Part shown: piece by piece, positions 1 through 7,225 of the stretch
Position numbering within the stretch: position 1 is the stretch's first letter
How the letters are laid out: each line of letters opens with the position of its first letter
The notes under the pieces: model-generated
What the model saw: the letters and a program-made list of their open reading frames with translations, nothing else
What the model was told of the DNA's origin: nothing
Databases searched by the model: none
Source of the DNA: Cytophagales bacterium
Lineage (GTDB): Bacteria; Bacteroidota; Bacteroidia; Cytophagales; ES-bin-26
Reading direction: 5' to 3'
Assembly (NCBI GenBank): GCA_014379925.1
Contig: JACMKY010000410.1
Coordinates: 1 to 8,916, forward strand
Length of the DNA: 8,916 nucleotides
Position numbers and translations under genes: made by a program

Positions 1-68
1 CGAATAAAATGGCTTTTCAAGTACGGTTCACTTACTTCAAGCAAACAATCGCCGGACAAGTCAAAATA

Positions 69-167
69 ATCAGCGTAATCATTTAATCATTTAATCAGCG
101 GTCAATCAGCGGTCACAACCATCAGCGTAATCATTTAATCATTTAATCAGCGGTCAATCGGCGGTCA
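69..167 (+). repeat. Two 47-bp direct repeats in the leader of tal-pgi
   Basis: Bases 69-115 and 121-167 are the same 47-bp sequence with one mismatch (A108 versus G160), offset by 52 bp. Each copy is itself made of shorter units beginning AATC: one AATCAGCGT-like unit, two AATCATTT units and two AATCAGCGGTC-like units. The second copy ends three bases before the ATG of tal-pgi, so the repeat forms the whole proximal leader and leaves no Shine-Dalgarno sequence. It may act in the mRNA leader or may simply be an expanded intergenic repeat; the sequence does not decide. Bases 1-68 show nothing recognisable. Confidence 0.9.
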
Positions 168-170
168 ACC

Positions 171-3020
171 ATGAAAACGAACCCTTTAGTTGAGATACGG
201 CAGTTCGACCAGAGCGTCTGGCTGGACTTTATTCGCCGGAAAATTTTGGTCAACGGAGAACTGAGGAAGCTCATTGACGAGGATGCCCTGCGCGGCGTTA
301 CTTCCAACCCGGCCATCTTCGAGAAAGCCATCAATGGCAGCGACGATTACTTTTCCACCATCCGCTCGCTGGCCCTGCAAAACAAGTCCAATGAGCAGAT
401 TTACACCGAACTGGCCATTGCCGACGTCCAGCACGCCTGCGACCTGTTCCGTCCGGTTTACGACAGCCAGGATAATTCGGGCGACGGCTACGTGAGCCTG
501 GAGGTAGGGCCAGGCCTGATCAACGACACCGAAGGCACGATTGAGGAAGGCATGCGCTTCTGGCAGGCGGTAGACCGTCCCAACGTGATGATCAAGGTGC
601 CCGCCACGCTCGAAGGACTACCCGCCATCCGCCGACTCATCGCCGAAGGCATCAACGTGAACGTGACGCTCATCTTCGGGCTGGAACGCTACCGTGCCGT
701 GGCGGACGCCTTCATGTCGGGTCTGGAAGACCGGGTGCGGGCGGGCCAACCGATTGACAAGATCGCTTCGGTGGCCAGCTTTTTTCTCAGCCGCATCGAC
801 GTGCTGATCGACCCGATGCTGGAGAAAATAATCCAGGAAGGTGGCGAAAAAGGCAAGATTGCCCAATCATTGCTGGGCGAGGTGGCCATTGCCAGCGCCA
901 AAAAGGCGTACCAAATCTACCAGGAACTGTACGCCGAGCCGCGTTTCGAGGCGCTCCGGGCCAAGGGTGCCAGCACCCAACGGTTGCTCTGGGCCAGCAC
1001 GGGCAACAAGAACCCCAAGTACGACGACCTGAAATACGTCGACACGCTCATCGGCCCCAAAACAGTCAACACCATTCCGCTGGAAACGCTGGACATTTTC
1101 CGGGAAAAGGGCAATCCCGCCGTTCGTCTGGAAGATAACCTGGACCAGGTAGAGATGGTGCTGAAACGCCTGCCGGAAGTGGGCATCGACCTGTTGGCGA
1201 TGACCCAGCAGCTGGAAATCGAGGGGGCCAAGAAATTTTCCGACCCCTTTGCCAAGCTAATGGCCGCGCTGGAAAACAAAAGCAAGGCAGCTTTCGCCGA
1301 GCCGGTCAATTCCTCCGTGATGAAACTAGGTCGCTACCAGGGCGACGTAGACGCCCGGCTGAAGGAGCTGCAAGCAAAGAACTTCGCGGAAGGATTCTGG
1401 AACAAGGAAGCTTCCCTGTGGAAAGATGATCCCAAGGCGCAGGAGAGTATCCGCAGTTTCATGGGCTGGCTCCGCGTGGCCGAAACTATGGTGCAAGCCG
1501 TGCCGAAGCTGGAACAGTTTACCAACGAAGTGAAGAAGGCGGGCTTCCGGCACGTGGTTGTGGTGGGCATGGGCGGCAGCACGATGACCCCCATCGTGTT
1601 CCAGAAATCTTTCCCGATGGGGCCCAACGGCCTGCCGATGAGCATCCTGGATACCACTGACCCGGCTACCATCCGGCAGTTGGAAGCGAGTTTGCCCCTG
1701 GCCGATACGCTGTTCATCGTCGCCAGCAAGTCCGGCACCACCGCCGAGCCGCTGGCTTTCGGCAACTACTTCTACGACCGGATCAAAGCCCTCAAGGGCG
1801 ATCGGGCGGGCGAAAATTTCGTCGCCATCACCGACCCGGGTACGCCCTTCGTGGAGGCGGCCCGCCAGCAGGGCTACCGGGAGGTGTTTCTCAACTTCGC
1901 CGACATCGGCGGACGGTACTCCGGCCTGTCGTATTTCGGCTTGGTGCCCGCCGCGCTCTACGGCATCGACACGGGTGAACTGCTCGAACGCACCATCCGG
2001 ATGATGCGCGCCTGCGGGGCGTACGGACCGGTTGAGCAGAATCCGGGCCTGGAATTGGGCGTGGCCCTGGGTGAACTGGCCCGTCAGGGACGCGATAAGC
2101 TCACGCTGGTGGTACCGCCTTCGCTCAGCGACCTGGGTTTGTGGATGGAACAACTGGTGGCCGAAAGTACCGGCAAGGAAGACAAGGGCATCCTGCCGGT
2201 GGCGGGTGAATCCCTGGGTGATCCGGGCGTGTACAGCGACGACCGCGTGTTTGCCTACGTGGGGCTAAAGGACGAATCGGACAGCGCCAACAAGCGGAAA
2301 CTGGACCAACTGGCCAAGGCCGGCCACCCGATCATCTACACCGAACTGACGGACATGCTGGACCTGGGACAAGAGTTTTTCCGTTGGGAGGTAGCCATCC
2401 CCGTTGCCGGCGCCGTGCTGGGCATCAATCCGTTCGACCAGCCCAACGTGCAGGAGAGCAAGAACAACACCGACCGCCTGATCGGACAGGTGGAAAAGGA
2501 GGGCAAACTGCCCAAGAATGAGGAACTGGCCCTGGAAGAGAACGGGTTGGAATTTTACGTTCCTACCAACGCCGACAGTGCCGCCAGCTTGCTGGAAGAG
2601 TTCTTCAACCAAGCTAACTACGGCGATTACGTGTCCATCCAGGCGTACCTGACCGAGACGCCAGCGGTGAGTACGGCTTTGCAGAAACTCCGGCAGTACG
2701 TGCAGGAGCACCTGCACGTGGCCACCACCTCGGGCTACGGCCCGCGCTTTCTGCATTCGACGGGGCAGTACCACAAGGGCGGACCCAACACTGGCCTGTT
2801 CCTGCAACTGACGGCCGATAGTGCCGACGACCTTCCGTTGCCGGGCCGTTCGTACACGTTTGGCACCCTCAAGAGCGCCCAGGCGCAGGGCGATCTGGAA
2901 GCCTTGCGCAAGCATTCGCGGCGGGCCTTGCGGGTAGACTTGGGAGCAAACGCGGCGGATGGCCTCAACAAACTGCTTAAAATGCTGGAATCCATTCAAG
3001 TAGACTACGTACGGAGTTGA
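171..3020 (+). CDS. tal-pgi: Bifunctional transaldolase / glucose-6-phosphate isomerase
   Basis: This 949-residue cytoplasmic protein fuses two sugar-phosphate enzymes. The N-terminal part (about residues 1-370) is a transaldolase of the longer bacterial type. It has RGVTSNPAIFEKAI at 41-54, the Schiff-base lysine K142 in IKVPAT, NVTLIFGLERY at 164-174, and the late strand QRLLWASTGNKNP at 270-282. It moves a dihydroxyacetone unit between sedoheptulose-7-phosphate and glyceraldehyde-3-phosphate. The C-terminal part (about 385-949) is a phosphoglucose isomerase with GMGGST at 466-471, the phosphate loop SKSGTT at 519-524, GGRYS at 580-584, the ESTGK segment with likely catalytic E665, and H862/K869 in HSTGQYHKG. 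It interconverts fructose-6-phosphate and glucose-6-phosphate. The ATG at 171 fits because family homology starts within the first ten residues. The stop overlaps the next gene by one base. Such fusions are known in several phyla. Both active sites look intact. Confidence 0.96.
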   Translation: MKTNPLVEIRQFDQSVWLDFIRRKILVNGELRKLIDEDALRGVTSNPAIFEKAINGSDDYFSTIRSLALQNKSNEQIYTELAIADVQHACDLFRPVYDSQDNSGDGYVSLEVGPGLINDTEGTIEEGMRFWQAVDRPNVMIKVPATLEGLPAIRRLIAEGINVNVTLIFGLERYRAVADAFMSGLEDRVRAGQPIDKIASVASFFLSRIDVLIDPMLEKIIQEGGEKGKIAQSLLGEVAIASAKKAYQIYQELYAEPRFEALRAKGASTQRLLWASTGNKNPKYDDLKYVDTLIGPKTVNTIPLETLDIFREKGNPAVRLEDNLDQVEMVLKRLPEVGIDLLAMTQQLEIEGAKKFSDPFAKLMAALENKSKAAFAEPVNSSVMKLGRYQGDVDARLKELQAKNFAEGFWNKEASLWKDDPKAQESIRSFMGWLRVAETMVQAVPKLEQFTNEVKKAGFRHVVVVGMGGSTMTPIVFQKSFPMGPNGLPMSILDTTDPATIRQLEASLPLADTLFIVASKSGTTAEPLAFGNYFYDRIKALKGDRAGENFVAITDPGTPFVEAARQQGYREVFLNFADIGGRYSGLSYFGLVPAALYGIDTGELLERTIRMMRACGAYGPVEQNPGLELGVALGELARQGRDKLTLVVPPSLSDLGLWMEQLVAESTGKEDKGILPVAGESLGDPGVYSDDRVFAYVGLKDESDSANKRKLDQLAKAGHPIIYTELTDMLDLGQEFFRWEVAIPVAGAVLGINPFDQPNVQESKNNTDRLIGQVEKEGKLPKNEELALEENGLEFYVPTNADSAASLLEEFFNQANYGDYVSIQAYLTETPAVSTALQKLRQYVQEHLHVATTSGYGPRFLHSTGQYHKGGPNTGLFLQLTADSADDLPLPGRSYTFGTLKSAQAQGDLEALRKHSRRALRVDLGANAADGLNKLLKMLESIQVDYVRS

Positions 3021-3655
3021 TGGGAGACAAAAACGGCATCAATACCCTGTTCATTGACATCGGCGGGGTATTGCTCAACAACGGCTGGGATCGCAACGCC
3101 CGGCACCGGGCCGCGCAAAATTTCGCCCTGGACGAAGAGGAGGTGAACGAACGGCACCACTTGGCTTTCGATGCCTACGAAACCGGCAAGATCAGCTTGG
3201 ATGAATACCTGGGAATGGTTGTTTTTTACCGGCAACAACCCTTCTCACCCGACGACTTTAAAGCGTTCATGTACGCCCAGAGCCATCCGTTGGACGAAAT
3301 GATCCGCTACGTTCGTCAATTGAAGCGCCAGTACCGGCTCAAAACCGTGGTGGTGAGCAACGAGGGACGGGAATTGAATTCCTACCGGATTCACGCGTTC
3401 GGCCTGACCGAATTCATCGACACTTTCGTCTGCTCGTCGTTCGTGCATTTCCGCAAGCCCGACGCCGATATTTTCAAGGTAGCCCTGGACGTCTCGCAAT
3501 CCGCCCCCGAACGGATCGTCTACCTCGACGACCGCCTGCTGTTTGTGGAGGCCGGCAGCCGGCTGGGCATCCGCAGCATTCAGCACGTGGACGTGGCGAC
3601 GACGCGGGCGGCACTGGCGGAGTTGGGTTTTGCGTTGGCGGTTAACAGCGAATAA
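3020..3655 (+). CDS. HAD-superfamily hydrolase, probable sugar-phosphate phosphatase
   Basis: This 211-residue soluble protein has the HAD motifs in order: motif I DIGGVLL at 13-19 with nucleophile D13, motif II VVSNEG at 111-116, a lysine in FRKPDADIF (K146), and motif IV YLDD at 168-171. A short helical cap lies between motif I and motif II (about 22-95), as in subfamily I. The second aspartate of the usual DxD is glycine (G15). The same change occurs in YihX-type glucose-1-phosphate phosphatases, which are active, so loss of activity should not be assumed. The ATG at 3020 shares its A with the tal-pgi stop (TGATG), which implies translational coupling. A TTG at 3017 would add one residue and is less likely. 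Its place among pentose phosphate genes suggests a sugar-phosphate or metabolite-repair substrate. The family call is firm; the substrate is unknown. Confidence 0.85.
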   Translation: MGDKNGINTLFIDIGGVLLNNGWDRNARHRAAQNFALDEEEVNERHHLAFDAYETGKISLDEYLGMVVFYRQQPFSPDDFKAFMYAQSHPLDEMIRYVRQLKRQYRLKTVVVSNEGRELNSYRIHAFGLTEFIDTFVCSSFVHFRKPDADIFKVALDVSQSAPERIVYLDDRLLFVEAGSRLGIRSIQHVDVATTRAALAELGFALAVNSE

Positions 3656-3768
3656 AAAACAAGAAATGACCACCGCCGATCACTCTTTGCCCTGCTCATC
3701 CCAAGGTCAGTGAGGGACTTGGTTCAGGTTTTGGCAGAGAACGCCAACGTTCCTCGCTAACACCCGGG

Positions 3769-3797
3769 ATTACGGAACAGCGTTGTTTTTCGGTAAT
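3769..3797 (+). other. Weak stem-loop in the HAD-gnd gap
   Basis: Bases 3769-3777 can pair with 3789-3797 as a 9-bp stem with one central G-G mismatch and an 11-base loop containing a T run. It sits in the middle of the 283-bp gap between the HAD gene and gnd. It could be a weak terminator, since the gap is long enough for gnd to have its own promoter, but no clear U tract follows the stem. I see no gene in 3656-3872. Confidence 0.25.
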
Positions 3798-3872
3798 GCT
3801 TGGAGTAGTGTATTCACTCATAACTCTCTGATATTCAGATTCTACTCTCCGGCATCTACCCCCTAAATTCTC

Positions 3873-3932
3873 AACCAGTGTAACCTGTAGCTTGCAACCC
3901 GTAACTTGCAACCTGCGTAACCTGCAATCTGC
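3873..3932 (+). repeat. Degenerate heptamer tandem repeat before gnd
   Basis: Eight units close to AAYYTGC run in phase. They start at 3873, 3882, 3889, 3896, 3903, 3910, 3919 and 3926. Two GT dinucleotides (3880-3881 and 3917-3918) interrupt the array. The last unit ends six bases before the gnd ATG, so the array forms the proximal leader and there is no Shine-Dalgarno sequence. It resembles in form the short tandemly repeated heptamers known from cyanobacteria, though relatedness is not implied. Its function is unknown. Confidence 0.85.
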
Positions 3933-3938
3933 AATTCA

Positions 3939-5354
3939 ATGAGCGATACGAAATACCAATTCGGCATGGTTGGCCTGGGTACCATGGGCTGCAACCTGGT
4001 GATGAACATGGCTGACCACGGCTTCTCGGTGGCCGGCTACGACCGCGACCCCATCATGGTGGATTCCGTGCAGCATACGGCGGGCGACCGGCCGGTGAAG
4101 ACCGCCGGAACCCTCGAGGAATTCATCGGCCTGCTGAAAACGCCCCGGGCCATCATGATGCTCGTGCCGGCGGGTGCCGCCGTCGATGCCGTCATCCGGG
4201 ACTTCACGCCGCACCTCCAACCCGGCGACCTGCTCATCGACGCGGGCAACTCCCACTTCGTCGATACCAGTCGTCGCACCAAGGAGTTGGCCGAGAAGGG
4301 CTTTCACTTCATGGGCATGGGCATTTCGGGCGGTGAGGAAGGCGCCCGGTTCGGACCCAGCATGATGCCCGGCGGCCCTCCCGACGCGTACGCGTTGGTG
4401 CAACCAATTTTCGAAGCCGTGGCTGCCAAGGTCAACGACGAACCCTGCGTAGCCTACATGGGACCGGGCGCGGCGGGACACTACGTGAAGATGGTGCACA
4501 ATGGCATCGAATACGGCCTGATGCAATTGATCTCCGAAACTTACGACCTGCTCAAGCGCGGCGCGGACCTGAGCGACGATGAACTCCACCACGTGTACGC
4601 CGAATGGAACGGGAGCGAACTCCAGTCGTTTCTGGTGGAGATCACGGCGGAGATTTTTCTGTTCGTCGACCCCAAGACCGGCGACCGGCTGGTGAACAAG
4701 ATCCTGGACCGCGCCCGCTCCAAAGGCACCGGTAAGTGGACCTCGCAGGACGCAATGGACCTGCAAGTGCCGCTGCCCACCATTGATCTGGCCGTGAATA
4801 TGCGCGACCTGTCGGCGTTGAAAGACCAGCGGGTGGCCGCGGCCAAGGTGCTGACCGGACCCGCACCCCGGTTGGAGGGCGACAAGGCCGTCCTGATCGG
4901 GCGGGTGAAAAACGCGTTGTACTTCGCCACGGTGACCACCTACGCCCAGGGAATGGCCATGCTGCAGCAAGCCTCCAAGACCTACGAGTACAACCTGCGT
5001 CTGGAGGACGTGGCCCGCATCTGGCGGGGTGGGTGCATTATCCGGGCCGCCTTGCTCGAACCCATCCGAGCGGCCTACGCCAATAACCCCGATCTACCCA
5101 ACCTGCTGGTGGACCCGGCGTTGGGCCAGGAGTTATTGCAACGGCAGGCCGACCTTCGGGAAGTTGTCAAGTTGGCGGTGGAGGGCGGCATTCCGGTGCC
5201 GGCGCTGATGGGTTCGCTGGCCTACTTCGACGCCTACCGCAGCGAACGGTTGCCCTCGAACCTGGTGCAGGCCCAGCGGGATAAATTCGGGGCGCACACT
5301 TACGAACGCGTGGACGAAGAAGGTGTTTTCCACACCGAATGGAACAAAGGTTGA
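3939..5354 (+). CDS. gnd: 6-phosphogluconate dehydrogenase, decarboxylating
   Basis: This 471-residue enzyme, the usual length for the family, converts 6-phosphogluconate to ribulose-5-phosphate and CO2 and reduces NAD(P)+. The Rossmann domain begins with GLGTMG at 12-17. The substrate-site signature SGGEEGARFGPSMMPGG is at 130-146, and catalytic K184 and E191 lie in VKMVHNGIE. The helical domain carries IWRGGCIIRA at 361-370. The tail that reaches into the partner subunit of the dimer has QAQRDKFGAH (444-453) and ends EGVFHTEW. After the second Rossmann strand the sequence is YDRD (34-37), where NADP-specific enzymes usually have N-R-T/S. The arginine (R36) is kept, but acidic residues flank it, so cofactor preference is uncertain. 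The ATG is supported by the normal distance to the first glycine motif. It lies 283 bp after the HAD gene and 114 bp before zwf. Confidence 0.97.
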   Translation: MSDTKYQFGMVGLGTMGCNLVMNMADHGFSVAGYDRDPIMVDSVQHTAGDRPVKTAGTLEEFIGLLKTPRAIMMLVPAGAAVDAVIRDFTPHLQPGDLLIDAGNSHFVDTSRRTKELAEKGFHFMGMGISGGEEGARFGPSMMPGGPPDAYALVQPIFEAVAAKVNDEPCVAYMGPGAAGHYVKMVHNGIEYGLMQLISETYDLLKRGADLSDDELHHVYAEWNGSELQSFLVEITAEIFLFVDPKTGDRLVNKILDRARSKGTGKWTSQDAMDLQVPLPTIDLAVNMRDLSALKDQRVAAAKVLTGPAPRLEGDKAVLIGRVKNALYFATVTTYAQGMAMLQQASKTYEYNLRLEDVARIWRGGCIIRAALLEPIRAAYANNPDLPNLLVDPALGQELLQRQADLREVVKLAVEGGIPVPALMGSLAYFDAYRSERLPSNLVQAQRDKFGAHTYERVDEEGVFHTEWNKG

Positions 5355-5364
5355 AAACCAAGTC

Positions 5365-5430
5365 CGGAGAAAGGAAAACCGCCGCGGGCACCGGAGAACA
5401 AAAGTCCGTTTTTCCGCTTTCCAGTCTCCG
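5365..5430 (+). repeat. Imperfect inverted repeat and purine/pyrimidine tracts, gnd-zwf gap
   Basis: Bases 5365-5377 (CGGAGAAAGGAAA) are complementary to 5418-5430 at 11 of 13 positions, enclosing about 40 bases. The octamer CCGGAGAA also recurs directly at 5364 and 5391. The left half of the gap is purine-rich and the right half, up to about 5452, is pyrimidine-rich. The zwf ATG follows a run of seven A's with no Shine-Dalgarno sequence. The pairing could form a weak attenuating stem, or the gap may be a degenerate repeat like those in the neighbouring gaps. Confidence 0.4.
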
Positions 5431-5468
5431 CAGCATCCTTCCTTTTCCCCTTACCGACTACTAAAAAA

Positions 5469-7001
5469 ATGACTGATCAAATAAAAAAGCCCGATCCAAC
5501 CGTGGTGGTCATCTTCGGTGCCAAGGGCGACCTGACAACCCGCAAGCTGGCCCCTGCCTTGTACAACCTGCTACTGGACAAGTGGATGCCCGAGAAATTC
5601 GCCATCATTGGCGTGAGCCACCACGATCTTTCGCACGAGCAGTTTTTGCAACTATTGCGCGATGGGGTGGATGGCAACTCCCGACGGGGCAAAACCACCG
5701 ACGAAGAATGGAACGAGTTTGCTGGCTACTTTACCTACCAGCGGGCCGATTTCACCAAACCGGATACGTACGAAACCCTGGCGGCCCACATGGCCGATTT
5801 GGAAACCGAATGGGGTACCCGTGCCAACCACCTGTTCTACCTGTCGGTGTCGCCGCAGTTCATCGAGCCGATTGCCCAGAACCTCGGCAACCTGGCCATC
5901 GCCAAGGACCGCGACCGCGACCGCATCGTGGTGGAAAAGCCCTTCGGCCGCGATCTGGCAACGGCCACCGCGCTCAACAAACTGCTGACGGGCATCTTCC
6001 AGGAAAGCCAGATTTACCGCATCGACCACTACCTGGGCAAGGAAACCGTGCAGAACATCCTGGCTTTTCGCTTTGCCAACGTGATATTCGAGCCCATCTG
6101 GAACCGCAATTACATTGACTTCGTGCAGATTACGGTAGCCGAAACGGTGGGGGTGGAACACCGGGGCAACTACTACGATAAGTCGGGAGCCATGCGCGAC
6201 ATGGTACAGAACCACCTTCTCCAACTGCTCTGCATGGTGGCGATGGAACCACCTACTTCCTTCCAGGCCGACGAAATCCGCAACCGCAAGGTGGACGTGC
6301 TGCACGCCATGCGCAAGATTCGACACGAAGACGTGAGCCAGTCCGCCGTGCGCGGTCAGTACGGCTCGGGTTGGCTCAAGGGCGAACAAGTGCCGGGCTA
6401 CCGCGAAGAAGAAGGCGTGAATCCGGAATCGAACACCGAAACGTTCGCGGCCGTGAAATTCCACCTGGACAATTGGCGGTGGCAGGGCGTACCCTTCTAC
6501 GTGCGGACGGGCAAACGCATGCACGAAAAGCACTCGTCCATCACCATTCAGTTCCGGCCGGTGCCGCACCAATCTTTCCCGGAAGAGTCCACCGAAAACA
6601 TGCAACCCAACCGATTGATCATCAACATCCAGCCGGAGATGGGCATCAAGGTGCGCTTCCAGGCCAAAAGGCCTGGTCAGTTGATGCTCCTCAACCCGGT
6701 AGAGATGGTATTTAACTACGAGGATGCCTACCGGGTGGAAGCACCCGAAGCCTACGAAACCTTGCTGCTCGACGCTATGCAGGGCGATGCCACGCTGTTC
6801 ATGCGGGCCGACCAGGTGGAGGCAGCCTGGGCCTTGGTGATGCCCATTATTGAAACCTGGGAATCCAAGCCTTCGCTCCACTTTCCCAACTACGCCGCCG
6901 ACACGTGGGGTCCCGAAGCCGCCGAAGCCCTGCTGGCCCGCGACGGCCACACCTGGAGCGTCCAGTCACCGACGAAGCGGAAGGCGGCAGCAGTGAAGTA
7001 A
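5469..7001 (+). CDS. zwf: Glucose-6-phosphate 1-dehydrogenase
   Basis: This 510-residue cytoplasmic enzyme oxidises glucose-6-phosphate to 6-phosphogluconolactone, the entry step of the oxidative pentose phosphate pathway. The N-terminal cofactor domain has FGAKGDLTTRKL at 16-27, in place of the more common GASGDLA form. EKPFG is at 156-160. The active-site signature RIDHYLGKE is at 184-192, with D186, H187 and K191. The catalytic histidine is H249 in MVQNHLLQ, and PFYVRTGK is at 342-349. The arginine that often binds the NADP 2'-phosphate after the second strand is replaced by histidine (GVSHHDLS, 48-55), while K19 adds a positive charge in the glycine loop. NAD, NADP or dual use are all possible. 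The C-terminus is lysine-rich (TKRKAAAVK). It follows gnd by 114 bp and precedes pgl by 224 bp. Confidence 0.97.
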   Translation: MTDQIKKPDPTVVVIFGAKGDLTTRKLAPALYNLLLDKWMPEKFAIIGVSHHDLSHEQFLQLLRDGVDGNSRRGKTTDEEWNEFAGYFTYQRADFTKPDTYETLAAHMADLETEWGTRANHLFYLSVSPQFIEPIAQNLGNLAIAKDRDRDRIVVEKPFGRDLATATALNKLLTGIFQESQIYRIDHYLGKETVQNILAFRFANVIFEPIWNRNYIDFVQITVAETVGVEHRGNYYDKSGAMRDMVQNHLLQLLCMVAMEPPTSFQADEIRNRKVDVLHAMRKIRHEDVSQSAVRGQYGSGWLKGEQVPGYREEEGVNPESNTETFAAVKFHLDNWRWQGVPFYVRTGKRMHEKHSSITIQFRPVPHQSFPEESTENMQPNRLIINIQPEMGIKVRFQAKRPGQLMLLNPVEMVFNYEDAYRVEAPEAYETLLLDAMQGDATLFMRADQVEAAWALVMPIIETWESKPSLHFPNYAADTWGPEAAEALLARDGHTWSVQSPTKRKAAAVK

Positions 7002-7002
7002 G

Positions 7003-7178
7003 ATCGAATGTCGAATCGCACGGCAGCGGCCGACGGCGGTCCCGTAATCGGCGAACCGGTCCAACCGCAGCGGCGGACTGCAAGGAACTCCGAATGTTGA
7101 AGCAAAAAATAATTTCATCCTTCCACATTGAACATTCGGAGCGGTCCGCCGCTGCGGTTCATCAGTTCGACATTCGAT
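7003..7178 (+). repeat. Nested inverted repeat filling the zwf-pgl gap
   Basis: Three pairs of arms nest within 176 bp. The outer pair, 7003-7015 with 7166-7178, is 13 bp and perfect. The middle pair, 7063-7078 with 7144-7159, is 16 bp, perfect and GC-rich. The inner pair, 7088-7098 with 7131-7141, is 11 bp and perfect. The middle and inner stems are separated by 9 bases on the left and 2 on the right, and the terminal loop (7099-7130) is A/T-rich. The left side carries 47 unpaired bases (7016-7062) between the outer and middle arms. The element starts one base after the zwf stop. It could be a strong mRNA hairpin lowering pgl expression, a 3'-end stabiliser for zwf, or a short non-coding mobile element. 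It encodes no protein. Confidence 0.9.
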
Positions 7179-7215
7179 ATTCTTCTTCCCTTCGGCATTC
7201 CTTAGTTTGACATTC
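7166..7215 (+). repeat. Degenerate TTCGACATTC repeats before pgl
   Basis: Variants of the decamer TTCGACATTC occur at 7166-7175, 7191-7200 (one change) and 7206-7215 (one change). A weaker version lies at 7128-7137, and the reverse-complement form appears in the left outer arm at 7006-7015. The last copy ends ten bases before the pgl ATG, with only a C/T-rich stretch between and no Shine-Dalgarno sequence. The first copy doubles as the right outer arm of the inverted repeat. Confidence 0.65.
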
Positions 7216-7225
7216 CCCTTTTCCC

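Noticed and set aside
69..167. CRISPR-like array
   Set aside because: There are only two copies, separated by 5 bases, with internal sub-repeats and no spacers or cas genes.
1326..2153. 275-codon open frame on the - strand inside tal-pgi
   Set aside because: It is a shadow of the isomerase domain with no recognisable motif.
3696..3911. 71-codon - strand frame in the HAD-gnd gap
   Set aside because: Its first codons are just the heptamer repeat read backwards, and the rest has no protein-like pattern.
3936..4970. 344-codon open frame on the - strand opposite gnd
   Set aside because: It is antisense to conserved gnd motifs, its composition is that of a shadow frame, and no domain is recognisable.
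5652..6950. 432-codon open frame on the - strand opposite zwf
   Set aside because: It lies wholly antisense to a clear zwf, shows no domain, and is rich in His, Val and Gly as expected for the mirror of GC-rich codons.
7003..7178. Insertion sequence
   Set aside because: There are inverted arms but no transposase and no obvious target duplication at the ends, so only a non-coding palindromic element can be claimed.
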